This document shows positions 1 through 8,573 of a DNA stretch of 25,335 bases, piece by piece; the first letter of the stretch is position 1, and each line of letters starts with the position of its first letter. The DNA is taken from positions 1-25,335 of IMG/VR virus record IMGVR_UViG_3300021389_000142; one strand, 5' to 3'. The stretch is from a virus. A program made the translations under genes and the position numbers. The notes under the pieces are model-generated. The model saw only the letters and a program-made list of their open reading frames with translations. It had not been told where the DNA came from and searched no databases.

Positions 1-65
1 AAGGCATTAAAGCAGGTGGATTAACAGGGTGTGAATGGACACCTGGGGATGAACTATTAGGATGA
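1..65 (+). CDS. 3' end of an unidentified gene (partial)
   Basis: The only frame open to the left edge ends in TGA at 63-65 and gives a tail of about 20 residues ending in CEWTPGDELLG. Its stop overlaps the ATG of the next gene as ATGA, the same coupling seen at other junctions here, which supports a real upstream gene in the same operon. Too little is present to assign a function. Confidence 0.5.
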   Translation, partial: GIKAGGLTGCEWTPGDELLG

Positions 66-1036
66 TTTTATTTACAGCAGACTGGCATATTAAACTTGGA
101 CAAAAGAATGTACCTGTAGCGTGGGCATGTTCCCGCTATGAGATGTTCTTTGAACAAGTACAGGAAGCTATAGATAAACATAATGTGACTCTTCACATCA
201 TAGGTGGGGACTTGTTTGATCGAGTCCCTTCTATGGACGAGCTTACTTTGTACTTTGACTTTGTAAAGAGACAAAGTGTAAGAACAATTATCTATGATGG
301 CAACCATGAAGCCACTAAGAAAAACAAAACTTTCTTTGACAATTTAAAGAGAGTTACAACAGAATTAAACCCCTGTGTAGAAGTTATTACAGAAACATAC
401 TACGAAGACGACTGGGCAATATTACCTTACGCGGATTTGCACAGAAAGAACAGTATAGAAACGATAGATGCAGACTACTTATTCACTCATGTTCGTGGAG
501 AAATACCACCCCATGTTATGCCTGAAGTAGAACTAGAAAGATTTGATAAGTATAAATTGGTTTTTGCAGGAGACTTACATGCTCACGAGAATACTCAACG
601 AAATATTGTATATCCTGGCAGTCCAATGACTACATCATTTCATAGAAATATAGTAAAAACAGGGTACTTAGTTATAGATACTAATGCCCATCATTTTGAT
701 GAAGACTGGTGCTGGACATGGCATGAATTTGATTTGCCACAATTAATTAGAAAGACTATCGAAGACCCAGCGGGTATGCAACAAACAGACTTCCATCACA
801 CTATTTACGAAGTTACAGGAGATGTACAAGATTTGGCCAAAGTCAAAAACTCAGACCTTCTTGATAAGAAAGTAGTAAATAGAACAGTAGACGCACGACT
901 AGATTTAAGTGGAGACTTAACTATGTCAGATGAGTTAATTAAATATCTACAAGAGATACTTGCTCTTGATGATGCAAAAATAAAAAATATAATAGGAGTA
1001 TTCAATGATTATTCTTCAGAAGTTGAAGTGGGATAA
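62..1036 (+). CDS. 47: Recombination endonuclease subunit, gp47/SbcD-like metallophosphoesterase
   Basis: This is a 324-aa calcineurin-like phosphoesterase of the Mre11/SbcD/T4 gp47 type. The metal-site motifs appear in order: D7-x-H9 in ADWH, GGDLFD with D50, the GNHE motif at residues 80-83, and a GDLHAHE motif near residue 170. In T4 the gp46/gp47 complex resects double-strand ends for recombination-dependent replication and helps degrade host DNA. The next gene is the matching SbcC/gp46 partner and overlaps by 32 bp, so the two are very likely translated together and form one complex. The start ATG overlaps the preceding stop (ATGA). The length is close to T4 gp47. The family assignment is secure; the exact role in this phage is inferred from the family. 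Confidence 0.93.
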   Translation: MILFTADWHIKLGQKNVPVAWACSRYEMFFEQVQEAIDKHNVTLHIIGGDLFDRVPSMDELTLYFDFVKRQSVRTIIYDGNHEATKKNKTFFDNLKRVTTELNPCVEVITETYYEDDWAILPYADLHRKNSIETIDADYLFTHVRGEIPPHVMPEVELERFDKYKLVFAGDLHAHENTQRNIVYPGSPMTTSFHRNIVKTGYLVIDTNAHHFDEDWCWTWHEFDLPQLIRKTIEDPAGMQQTDFHHTIYEVTGDVQDLAKVKNSDLLDKKVVNRTVDARLDLSGDLTMSDELIKYLQEILALDDAKIKNIIGVFNDYSSEVEVG

Positions 1037-2819
1037 TTGTTTCTCATATGGAGAAGGCAACGAGTTAGACCTATCCAGAGATACACTTACACAATTAGTA
1101 GGTACAAACGGAGTGGGAAAATCCTCTATTCCCCTTATTTTAGAGGAAGTATTATTTAATAAGAATAGTAAAAATGTTAAGAAAGCCGACATCGCAAACC
1201 GTTATGTCAATAGCGGTTATAATATCAGCTTATCTTTTACAGTGGATGATTCTGACTACGTTATTAGCGTAAACAGAAAAGCTACACTTAAGTGTAAACT
1301 AACAAAAGATGGCGATGATATAAGCTCACACACAGCGTCAAATACGTACAAGACGCTTGGGGATATATTGGGCATTGATTTTAAGACATTTTCGCAATTA
1401 GTGTACCAGAATACTAATGCATCATTACAATTCTTAACAGCAACAGACACAAATCGTAAAAAGTTCTTAATTGATTTATTAAAACTTGATGACTATGTTG
1501 CATACTTTGATACATTTAAAGAGGCAGTACGTATTGCTTCTAGTGAAGTCACAATGGAGACTGCAAAAATTGCAACAATTGAGAAATGGTTAACAGACAA
1601 TATTCTCGAAGATAGTTCCATACTTGATAAAATGATTTTACCAAAAATGTCAGAAAAAGACGAAGAATCTTTGCGTTCTTTACAATACGAATTTGAAAAT
1701 ATCTCCGAAAAGAACAAAAAAATAAATCTGAATGAAAATCTGAAGGAACAGTTAAAATCGATAGACCTTGATAAAGCAAAAATGCAGTTAACAAGTTATC
1801 CTGAAGAACAACCTTACATTGAACATTTAGGAACAGTACAGACACTCAAAGTAGAGAGTCTAAGAGAAAAAGAGATGGTAGACAAATATGTAGACCTAAT
1901 GTCTCAAACAAATGCAGAATGTCCTACTTGCAGTCAAACTATAGATGACGAGTTTGTAGCAAGTCAGTTACAGAAGCATGAGACTAAACTTGTAAAGATT
2001 AACGAAGAGTTGCAAGAACAACAACAACTCACAGATACGATTGGTAAAGAGAATGAGATACATAAACAAGCAAAACGGAATATCAAACAGTGGGAGGATC
2101 TCTACAGGTCTATTGACATTGAGCTCCCAGAACAAGCAATCAATGCAGAAGAAATCCAAAAACAGATTGCGGAACTTCGTGCAAAAATTACCACTGTTAG
2201 GTCGTCTCTTCAGGAGGTCATAGATGAGAATACTAGACGAGAGAGACATAATACGAGAATTGGAATCATTCAAGAGCAAACAGAACAGTTTGAGACAGAC
2301 CTTAGTGAGTCTCAGTCTAGACTTGAGAGTGCAGAAAGCAAATTGGCGGTACTTGAAACACTTAAGAAAGCTTTCTCGACAAACGGACTCCTCGCATACA
2401 AGATAGAGTCTTTAGTAAAAGAGTTAGAGATTCTTACAAACGAATATCTAGCAGAATTTAGCGATGGCAGATTTGCCATCAATTTTGTAGTGGAGAATGA
2501 TAAATTAAATGTGGAAGTCTCAGATAATGGCAATATTATTGACATTCTTGCTCTTTCTAGCGGCGAGTTAGCGAGAGTAAATATTGCAACATTAGTATCA
2601 ATTAGAAAGTTAATGACTTCAATAAGTAGAAGTCAAATCAATGTTCTTTTCCTTGACGAAGTAAATCAAGCGTTAGATGAAGTTGGAAAAGAAAAAGTAG
2701 TGGAAGTATTATTAAAAGAAGAAAATTTAAATACTTATATGGTGTCACATGGTTGGACTCACCCATTACTAGAGAAAATAGAAATTACAAAAGAAGATAA
2801 TATTAGTTATCTTGAATAG
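1005..2819 (+). CDS. 46: Recombination endonuclease subunit, gp46/SbcC-like SMC-type ATPase
   Basis: This is a 604-aa Rad50/SbcC-like ATPase. A Walker A motif, GTNGVGKSS, lies at residues 33-41. Long Glu/Lys/Gln-rich coiled-coil segments flank a zinc-hook CPTC at residues 306-309. The ABC signature LSSGELARVN and a Walker B with catalytic Glu (VLFLDEV) lie in the last 90 residues. With gp47 it should form the end-resection complex, ATP binding closing the heads and the hook joining two coils. The coiled coils are short, as usual for phage versions compared with the roughly 1000-aa bacterial SbcC. It is followed by the only sizeable gap in the + strand block, which carries a promoter. Confidence 0.93.
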   Translation: MIILQKLKWDNCFSYGEGNELDLSRDTLTQLVGTNGVGKSSIPLILEEVLFNKNSKNVKKADIANRYVNSGYNISLSFTVDDSDYVISVNRKATLKCKLTKDGDDISSHTASNTYKTLGDILGIDFKTFSQLVYQNTNASLQFLTATDTNRKKFLIDLLKLDDYVAYFDTFKEAVRIASSEVTMETAKIATIEKWLTDNILEDSSILDKMILPKMSEKDEESLRSLQYEFENISEKNKKINLNENLKEQLKSIDLDKAKMQLTSYPEEQPYIEHLGTVQTLKVESLREKEMVDKYVDLMSQTNAECPTCSQTIDDEFVASQLQKHETKLVKINEELQEQQQLTDTIGKENEIHKQAKRNIKQWEDLYRSIDIELPEQAINAEEIQKQIAELRAKITTVRSSLQEVIDENTRRERHNTRIGIIQEQTEQFETDLSESQSRLESAESKLAVLETLKKAFSTNGLLAYKIESLVKELEILTNEYLAEFSDGRFAINFVVENDKLNVEVSDNGNIIDILALSSGELARVNIATLVSIRKLMTSISRSQINVLFLDEVNQALDEVGKEKVVEVLLKEENLNTYMVSHGWTHPLLEKIEITKEDNISYLE

Positions 2820-2836
2820 CAACACAAAAGTATATC

Positions 2837-2865
2837 TTGACACGAAACTTATTTTCTGTTATAAT
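2837..2865 (+). promoter_or_regulatory. Consensus sigma-70 promoter with extended -10
   Basis: TTGACA at 2837-2842 and TATAAT at 2860-2865 are separated by exactly 17 bp. A TG at 2857-2858 gives the extended -10 form (TGnTATAAT). It lies in the 66-bp gap before the glutaredoxin gene. A GGAGAAG ribosome binding site (2877-2883) follows, and the ATG is 20 nt after the -10 box, so the leader would be about 14 nt. It should let host RNA polymerase drive the nucleotide-metabolism run. Confidence 0.85.
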
Positions 2866-2885
2866 ATATATCTTATGGAGAAGAA

Positions 2886-3113
2886 ATGAAAGTAGAAATT
2901 TATAGTATACCAAATTGTACTTATTGCAAAAAAGCTAAGTTTTTAGCTGACCATGTAGATCAAGTAACTGAGGTATCATATAAAATGATTGGTGTAGATT
3001 TTTCTGCGTCTGACGTTAGGGAATTATTCCCAGGAGCAAGAACATTTCCACAAATACTAGTAGACGATAAACATATCGGTGGCTACGTAGAGTTGGAGAA
3101 GTTAATTGGTTAA
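2886..3113 (+). CDS. grx: Glutaredoxin
   Basis: This 75-aa protein is the size of a minimal glutaredoxin. It has the redox-active C11-T-Y-C14 motif after the first beta strand, a cis-proline segment (TFPQILVDD) and the glycine-rich GGYVEL glutathione-binding segment near the C-terminus. The likely role is to re-reduce the phage ribonucleotide reductase encoded about 1.3 kb downstream in the same direction, as with T4 NrdC. It is the first gene after a consensus promoter and has a strong ribosome binding site. Its 3' end overlaps the next gene by 8 bp. Confidence 0.93.
   Translation: MKVEIYSIPNCTYCKKAKFLADHVDQVTEVSYKMIGVDFSASDVRELFPGARTFPQILVDDKHIGGYVELEKLIG
3095..3101 (+). promoter_or_regulatory. 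Ribosome binding site supporting a TTG start
   Basis: GGAGAAG sits inside the end of the glutaredoxin gene. The core GGAG (3095-3098) ends 7 nt before TTG at 3106. No ATG or GTG in the right frame lies nearby, so this site is the main support for a TTG start of the next gene. Confidence 0.55.
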
Positions 3114-3594
3114 TAGCAGACAAAAAGGAAACAACGCAGAACTTAAAGTAGCAGAGATGCTTCATAGAATAACAGGAGAAGCTTTTACACAGACTCCTGG
3201 CAGTGGTAGTGGTAAAATAAAAGGGGACTTAATGATTCCTCATAAAGATAATAAGTTTACCATAGAAGTTAAATTCTATAGAGATATGGCATTTAATCAC
3301 AAAATATTTACTCAAAAGAGTAATACCTTTGTAGGGTGGTGGAATAAATTAGTAATACAGGCTGAACAAATGAATCAAGAGCCTTTACTTATATTCAAAG
3401 AGAATCACTCACAATGGTACGTGGCAACGACAAGAAAGCCATGTTACAAAAAACATATGTATATTAATTGGCTAGGGTGCTATGTTACCTTTGCTGAGAA
3501 ATTTTTCGAAACACAAAACTTGGAATTTACAAATGGCGATACAATTTATGAACCATGGAAAAGCGACCCCGAACGGGAATTTACTGATTGTTGA
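3106..3594 (+). CDS. PD-(D/E)XK nuclease, Holliday-junction-resolvase-like
   Basis: This 162-aa protein has the PD-(D/E)XK layout in its first third. An N-terminal GxxAE helix carries E12, a GKIKGD loop ends in D41, and a beta strand reads IEVK with E54 and K56. The residue order resembles small resolvase or VRR-type phage nucleases, so it may cut branched recombination or replication intermediates. Its position between gp46/47 and a flap exonuclease fits that role, but substrate preference cannot be read from sequence. The C-terminal half is Trp- and aromatic-rich and not recognised. The start is TTG with a good upstream GGAG, overlapping the glutaredoxin stop. The 3' end overlaps the next gene by about 60 bp. 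Confidence 0.75.
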   Translation: MVNSRQKGNNAELKVAEMLHRITGEAFTQTPGSGSGKIKGDLMIPHKDNKFTIEVKFYRDMAFNHKIFTQKSNTFVGWWNKLVIQAEQMNQEPLLIFKENHSQWYVATTRKPCYKKHMYINWLGCYVTFAEKFFETQNLEFTNGDTIYEPWKSDPEREFTDC

Positions 3595-4384
3595 TGGACT
3601 CAATCTAGCTTTTCGATGGAAACACCAAGGGACTACAGACTTCGAGCATGAATATGTTCGTACAGTGCAGTCTCTTGCAAAGTCCTATAACTGTGGAGAG
3701 ATAGTCGTATTAGGCGATGGCGGTAGTAACTATCGTAAAGAAATCTATCCAGAGTACAAAGCAAATCGTAAAGAACGATATGCAGAACAAACTGAAAAAG
3801 AAGCAAAAGAATTTGAAATGTTCTTAGCAGAATTTTCAACTACACTTAAAACTTTATCTCGTAAGGGTTATCTTACACTAAAGTATGCAGGTGTAGAGGC
3901 TGATGATATAGCCGCACTTATTACACAGAATCGAGAAGAATTAGGTCTTGATGAAATATGGATGGTGTCATCAGATAGAGACTGGGATTTACTAGTCGAT
4001 GGTAACATTAGTAGATTTTCTACAGTTACCAGAAAAGAAACAACACTCCTAAACTGGGACGAGCATTATGACTTTGACCCTGAGTACTTTTTAACATATA
4101 AGTGCTTAACTGGAGATAAAGGAGATAATGTTCCTGGTGTTGATGGAATCGGGCCTAAGAGAGCCACACAGATTATACAACAGTATGGAGATATCTTTGA
4201 TATTATGGCGAGTTTGCCAATAGAAGGAAAGTACAAATTCATTCAGAACTTAAATGAGTTCGGAGAAGAAGGACTAGAGATTGGATTAAAACTCATGGAC
4301 TTAACTTATGACGTAGACGGAGCAGTCTTAGGTCATTCAAAAGAAATTATAGGATTAGTAGAAGATTATGTCAGTAAAAATTGA
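3533..4384 (+). CDS. 5'-3' exonuclease, FEN/T4 RNase H-like
   Basis: This is a flap-endonuclease-family nuclease. It shows LLIVDG with the first metal Asp, a YRKEIYPEYKANR basic arch segment, VEADDIA near residues 122-128, the SSDRDWDLL metal motif near 145, and GDKGDNVPGVDGIGPKRA, the helix-three-turn-helix DNA-binding element, near 193-212. In T4 and T7 such enzymes remove RNA primers and degrade DNA from 5' ends. The frame is open from 3482, but the family core begins at LLIVDG. The likely starts are ATG 3533, which has TGGAA 7 nt upstream, or ATG 3548; the first is chosen with modest confidence. It overlaps the upstream nuclease by about 60 bp and NrdA by 17 bp. Confidence 0.9.
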   Translation: MAIQFMNHGKATPNGNLLIVDGLNLAFRWKHQGTTDFEHEYVRTVQSLAKSYNCGEIVVLGDGGSNYRKEIYPEYKANRKERYAEQTEKEAKEFEMFLAEFSTTLKTLSRKGYLTLKYAGVEADDIAALITQNREELGLDEIWMVSSDRDWDLLVDGNISRFSTVTRKETTLLNWDEHYDFDPEYFLTYKCLTGDKGDNVPGVDGIGPKRATQIIQQYGDIFDIMASLPIEGKYKFIQNLNEFGEEGLEIGLKLMDLTYDVDGAVLGHSKEIIGLVEDYVSKN

Positions 4385-6140
4385 TTTTAGTAAAGATACC
4401 CTTTTAGATAGTTTTGCATTAGCAACTCTAAAAGATAGATATATGGTAGGTGATGAGACTTCACCTCAAGAAGCTTTTGCTCGTGCTGCAGTTGCTTTTG
4501 CAGATGATGATGACCATGCACAAAGACTATACGATTATGTAAGTAAGTTGTGGTTTATGTTTGCAACTCCTGTATTATCAAATGGAGGTACTCGCAGAGG
4601 GTTACCTATTAGTTGTTTTTTAAATCATGTAGATGATAGTAGAGAAGGAATAACAGACCATTTTGTAGAAAATGCGTTCTTAAGTTCTTTTGGAGGAGGT
4701 ATTGGAGGAAACTGGAGTGACGTTAGATCTATGGGAAGTAAAACTTCTAAAGGCTCTGAGTCTACTGGTGTAATACCTTTTATAAAAGTTGTAGATGCTG
4801 AAATGTTGGCGTTTAGCCAAGGAGTAACTAGACGGGGTAGTTACGCTGGATATCTACATATTTCCCACCCCGAAATAGAGGAGTTCTTAGATGTTAGAAA
4901 ACCTACTGGCGGTGACACGAACCGCAAGTGTACTAATCTTCACCACGGGATCGTTATATCTGATGCTTTCATGGAGCTTATACACTCCGCTTCAAAGTAT
5001 CCTGATTTCGATGACAGTTGGAATTTGGTTGACCCTCACTCACAAGAAATAAAGAAAACTGTTTCTGCAAGAGCTTTGTGGGTAAAGATATTACAAAACA
5101 GAATAGAAACAGGAGAACCTTATGTAATGTATGAAGATGCAGTTCAAAATGGGTTGCCTGAGTTTCAAAAGAAAAAAGGATTAAAAGTACATCATTCCAA
5201 TTTATGTAGTGAAATTACTCTTGCAACAGACGAAGAGAGAACAGCAGTATGTTGTCTTTCTAGTGTAAATTTAGAGTACTATGATGAGTGGAAAAATCAT
5301 CCCTCATTCATCCCCGACTTGATTAGGATGCTAGATAATGTATTAACTTACTTTATTGAAAATGCACCTAGTCAACTAGATAAAGCTAAGTTCAGTGCTT
5401 ACAGGGAGAGAAGTATTGGGCTTGGTGCAATGGGGTTTCATGCGTACCTGCAAAAGAATAGTATTCCTTTTGAAAGTGCTATGGCAGGTGGCACTAATTT
5501 AGAAATGTTTGCGTTCATAAAAAGACACGCAGACAATGAAACTAGAAAACTTGCAGCAGAAAGAGGTGCTTGTCCAGATGACGATTCTTGCACAGTAAGA
5601 AATGCTCATCTATTGGCAATCGCTCCTAACGCTAGTTCTAGTATTATTTGTGGAAACACAAGTCCAAGTATTGAACCATATAGAGCCAATGCTTATACAC
5701 AAAAAACAAAAACAGGAAGTAACTTAGTAAAAAATAAATTCTTAGATGCAATCATCAAAGAAAAAGTTACTCCAGAACTGTATGAAGAAACATGGTCAAG
5801 TATAGTTGCGAACAAAGGAAGTGTTCAACACTTAGATATACTAGATGAATGGGAGAAAGATGTATTCAAAACAGCAGTTGAAATCAATCAGGCATGGGTA
5901 GTGGAACACGCTTCAGTTAGACAAGAATTTATTTGTCAGTCTCAAAGTGTAAATCTATTCTTCCCACCTGATGTAAATAAAGGGGATTTGCATAATGTTC
6001 ACATGTTAGCATGGGCAAAGAACTTAAAAACATTATATTACCTAAGAAGTGAAGCTATTGGTCGTGCCGATAATGTATCTTCTTTGGCTAAAAGAGAGAT
6101 AATTTTTGAACAATCAGATTGTCTAAGTTGCGAGGGATAA
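4368..6140 (+). CDS. nrdA: Ribonucleoside-diphosphate reductase, large subunit (class I alpha)
   Basis: This 590-aa protein reduces ribonucleotides to deoxyribonucleotides with NrdB. Visible catalytic residues are C83 (LPISCFLN), the N278-x-C280-x-E282 thiyl-radical loop (NLCSEI), C295 (AVCCLSSVNL), the radical-transfer pair Y557-Y558 (LYYLR) and a C-terminal CLSC pair (C585, C588) that shuttles electrons from glutaredoxin. It is much shorter than E. coli NrdA (about 760 aa). The N-terminus begins close to the catalytic barrel, so the ATP-cone allosteric domain is missing and overall dATP shut-off is probably absent. It overlaps the exonuclease by 17 bp and abuts nrdB exactly. Confidence 0.96.
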   Translation: MSVKIDFSKDTLLDSFALATLKDRYMVGDETSPQEAFARAAVAFADDDDHAQRLYDYVSKLWFMFATPVLSNGGTRRGLPISCFLNHVDDSREGITDHFVENAFLSSFGGGIGGNWSDVRSMGSKTSKGSESTGVIPFIKVVDAEMLAFSQGVTRRGSYAGYLHISHPEIEEFLDVRKPTGGDTNRKCTNLHHGIVISDAFMELIHSASKYPDFDDSWNLVDPHSQEIKKTVSARALWVKILQNRIETGEPYVMYEDAVQNGLPEFQKKKGLKVHHSNLCSEITLATDEERTAVCCLSSVNLEYYDEWKNHPSFIPDLIRMLDNVLTYFIENAPSQLDKAKFSAYRERSIGLGAMGFHAYLQKNSIPFESAMAGGTNLEMFAFIKRHADNETRKLAAERGACPDDDSCTVRNAHLLAIAPNASSSIICGNTSPSIEPYRANAYTQKTKTGSNLVKNKFLDAIIKEKVTPELYEETWSSIVANKGSVQHLDILDEWEKDVFKTAVEINQAWVVEHASVRQEFICQSQSVNLFFPPDVNKGDLHNVHMLAWAKNLKTLYYLRSEAIGRADNVSSLAKREIIFEQSDCLSCEG

Positions 6141-7103
6141 ATGAGCAAACTATTAGAAGAAAGAGACTATTATAAACCTTTTGATTATCCTTGGGCATTT
6201 GAGTTTTACAAAAAACAACAACAAATGCATTGGTTACCTGAAGAGGTACCACTCCAAGATGATATTAAAGATTATAACGTAAAACTATCAGAAGGCGAAA
6301 GAAAACTTATAGATAACATATTTAAGTTTTTTACACAAGCCGATGTAGATGTATGTTGTGGATATGCAAAGCATTATCTTCCAACATTTAAAGTACCAGA
6401 AATAAGAATGATGCTAGTAAGTTATGCTGCTATGGAAGCAGTACACCAAGAAGCGTATTCTTTATTACTGGAGACATTAGGAAAATCAGATGACCAATAT
6501 ACAGAGTTTTTTGAAATACAAGCTATGGCAGAAAAGCATGAGTATTTAACTGATTTTAATATGTCAAACGCCCACGAGATTGCAAAAACAATGGCAGTCT
6601 ACAGTGGGTTTACAGAAGGAGTACAACTATTTAGTAGTTTTGCTATACTTCTAAACTATCCTAGACATAACCTTATGAAAGGTATGGGGCAGATAGTAAC
6701 ATGGTCTATAAGAGATGAGTCACTTCACGTTGAAGGATTATCAAAACTCTTTAGGGCTTTTATTGCAGAAAATCCAGAAATATGGACAGATAAACTGAAA
6801 TACGAGATATATTGCGCAGCTGAACGCGTTGTTGAACTAGAAGATAAATTTATAGATGTTTGTTTTGATAAAGCAGACATTCCTGATTTAACAGCGAAAG
6901 AAGTAAAAGAATATATCAGATATATTGCAGATAGAAGATTATTAGGTCTAGGAATGAAAAACATATTCCATAGCACCACTAATCCACTGCCTTGGATTGA
7001 TATGCAAGTAAATGCAGTTGAGCATACCAACTTTTTTGAAAACCGTGCTACCGAGTATGCTAAGGCAAGTACACAAGGAAACTGGCAGGATATATTTAAA
7101 TGA
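6141..7103 (+). CDS. nrdB: Ribonucleoside-diphosphate reductase, small subunit (class I beta)
   Basis: This is a 320-aa ferritin-like radical-generating subunit. All six metal ligands can be placed with the spacing of E. coli NrdB: D68, E99, H102, E159, E193 and H196. The radical tyrosine is present at Y106, four residues after H102, so this is a tyrosyl-radical enzyme and not the Phe-bearing class Ic type. W31 in QQQMHW matches the conserved Trp near the N-terminus. The ATG directly follows the nrdA stop (TAAATG), suggesting coupled, roughly equal expression. Its own stop overlaps the next start as ATGA. Confidence 0.96.
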   Translation: MSKLLEERDYYKPFDYPWAFEFYKKQQQMHWLPEEVPLQDDIKDYNVKLSEGERKLIDNIFKFFTQADVDVCCGYAKHYLPTFKVPEIRMMLVSYAAMEAVHQEAYSLLLETLGKSDDQYTEFFEIQAMAEKHEYLTDFNMSNAHEIAKTMAVYSGFTEGVQLFSSFAILLNYPRHNLMKGMGQIVTWSIRDESLHVEGLSKLFRAFIAENPEIWTDKLKYEIYCAAERVVELEDKFIDVCFDKADIPDLTAKEVKEYIRYIADRRLLGLGMKNIFHSTTNPLPWIDMQVNAVEHTNFFENRATEYAKASTQGNWQDIFK

Positions 7104-7315
7104 GCAAAGAATCAATCACAATCGATAGCGTAGAGCATTTAATTGAAGACTTATCTAAAGAACAACAAGCTATAGTCATGTCTATAAATGAGGCAGATAA
7201 AGAGATTGAAAGAAGTAAACATCTTATAGCTATATGTCAAACAGCAAGACAGGCTTATATTAATGATTTAGGTAATCAATTAAATAGTGGCGAAGTTGGT
7301 GAAGAAGAAAGTTAG
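7100..7315 (+). CDS. Small coiled-coil protein, DUF6447-like
   Basis: This 71-aa protein begins with ITIDSVEHLIEDLS, followed by a charged helix with a QTARQAY segment and an acidic tail. The layout resembles the small DUF6447 proteins (an ITIDGxEY-type strand, then a helix ending in a QTARNAY-type motif), but that match is from memory. No catalytic motif is visible. The start overlaps the nrdB stop (ATGA) and the end overlaps the glycosyltransferase gene by up to 29 bp, so it is part of the run. The function is unknown. Confidence 0.65.
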   Translation: MSKESITIDSVEHLIEDLSKEQQAIVMSINEADKEIERSKHLIAICQTARQAYINDLGNQLNSGEVGEEES

Positions 7316-8573
7316 ATTTTACATATTAACAACTGCATCAAACAGGTTTTTAAAGTGGGGTTCTAAGGATGCTATCGATGATAGTAATTATAAAAACTTA
7401 AAACTCCATTTTGAACCTAGATGGTCTAACATACCGTATAAAGATGCAGTTGTTGTTATAAATACTCTAAACAATAAAAAATATGAAAAGCTAGTACAAG
7501 ATTGGTGTAATTTAAAAGGTATCGAATGTCATATAACCAAATCGAATGGGAGTCCAGGGAAAGGTAAAAATGAATTACTAAAGATATTTGAAAAATCTGA
7601 CGATGATTACATGGTGCAGATAGATGGCGATGATATACTAACCCCCTATGGGGTTTATCTGTATAAGAATCTTGCAAATAATAACCCGCCTGATAGTGTA
7701 ATTATCTATCATCAGTGGGCACAAACTGTAGATAAATATGGTCAACGAAAGTTTCATGGAATTATGAACAATGATAATAGACCATCTAATCAATCTAAAG
7801 ACAGTAAAATGATTTATGTCCAAGTACATAATATGTATATGAATATGCCTGAGTATAGAAAAGACATAGATGCCATGGGTGGAGTCAGTGGAGCTGTAAA
7901 AATATTTACACAGTACACAAGTGACATTCATGATTTGGCACGAACATACAATGAAACATATTGGTCAGCAGAAAAAGAAAGGGAACTAGTAGATAATCAC
8001 TGTAGACCAGTATGGTATTCAAAGAAAACAGCTAAGTACAGATTTGATGAAGAGATGAAGATAGGAGAAGATACAAGATACTATCTACAACTAAAAACTG
8101 CACATTTTAATGGAGACTTAGTAGTAAAAAGATTACAAGAAATTCCCTGTAGTTATGTTTATAATATGATTTATGGTGGTCTTGTAATGGAACACTCAAT
8201 GAACATGACTAATTTAAAATGGATGCGTTTATATATGATTAATCTACAGAAAGATATTGAAGAAGGAAAAGTAAAAAGAAATCCAAACTTACCTGATTTG
8301 TTTCCCTCTTTACCTGAAACAATTAATGACTATCATATAACTGAAACTATAGTAGAGGATGAAGTTACTGCACAGTATGATAAACGTATACAAGAACTAA
8401 AAACAAAGATAGATATATTAAAACATGGTGCTTCTCAAGACTGGCGTAAATTGGCTAGAAGTATGGGTGTAAAGTATATGGCAACAAAGTACCCTTTCCA
8501 TATGAATATACCTGTAACACAGCCAAATGAATACGGTCAAGAGCATTACTTTCACAAAAGGATAGTTGAATGA
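7287..8573 (+). CDS. Glycosyltransferase, GT-A fold (GT2-like)
   Basis: In this 428-aa protein the N-terminal part looks like a nucleotide-sugar transferase: a first strand VRFYILTTASNR, a segment IECHITKSNGSPGKGKNELL, and IDGDD (residues 112-116) as the DxD metal/nucleotide motif. The rest is aromatic- and Lys-rich, with a coiled-coil-like stretch (RIQELKTKIDILK) near the C-terminus. The start is uncertain: GTG 7287, TTG 7296 and GTG 7299 are all in frame, and 7299 would give the natural start KKKVRFY. It is first of three sugar-enzyme genes and its stop overlaps the next ATG (ATGA). The acceptor is unknown; LPS-type glycans or virion proteins are both possible. Confidence 0.7.
   Translation: MAKLVKKKVRFYILTTASNRFLKWGSKDAIDDSNYKNLKLHFEPRWSNIPYKDAVVVINTLNNKKYEKLVQDWCNLKGIECHITKSNGSPGKGKNELLKIFEKSDDDYMVQIDGDDILTPYGVYLYKNLANNNPPDSVIIYHQWAQTVDKYGQRKFHGIMNNDNRPSNQSKDSKMIYVQVHNMYMNMPEYRKDIDAMGGVSGAVKIFTQYTSDIHDLARTYNETYWSAEKERELVDNHCRPVWYSKKTAKYRFDEEMKIGEDTRYYLQLKTAHFNGDLVVKRLQEIPCSYVYNMIYGGLVMEHSMNMTNLKWMRLYMINLQKDIEEGKVKRNPNLPDLFPSLPETINDYHITETIVEDEVTAQYDKRIQELKTKIDILKHGASQDWRKLARSMGVKYMATKYPFHMNIPVTQPNEYGQEHYFHKRIVE

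Noticed and set aside
3482-3532. Earlier ATG start for the 5'-3' exonuclease
   Set aside because: It would add residues unlike the family, which begins near LLIVDG, and would deepen the overlap with the nuclease gene. Starts at 3533 or 3548 fit better.
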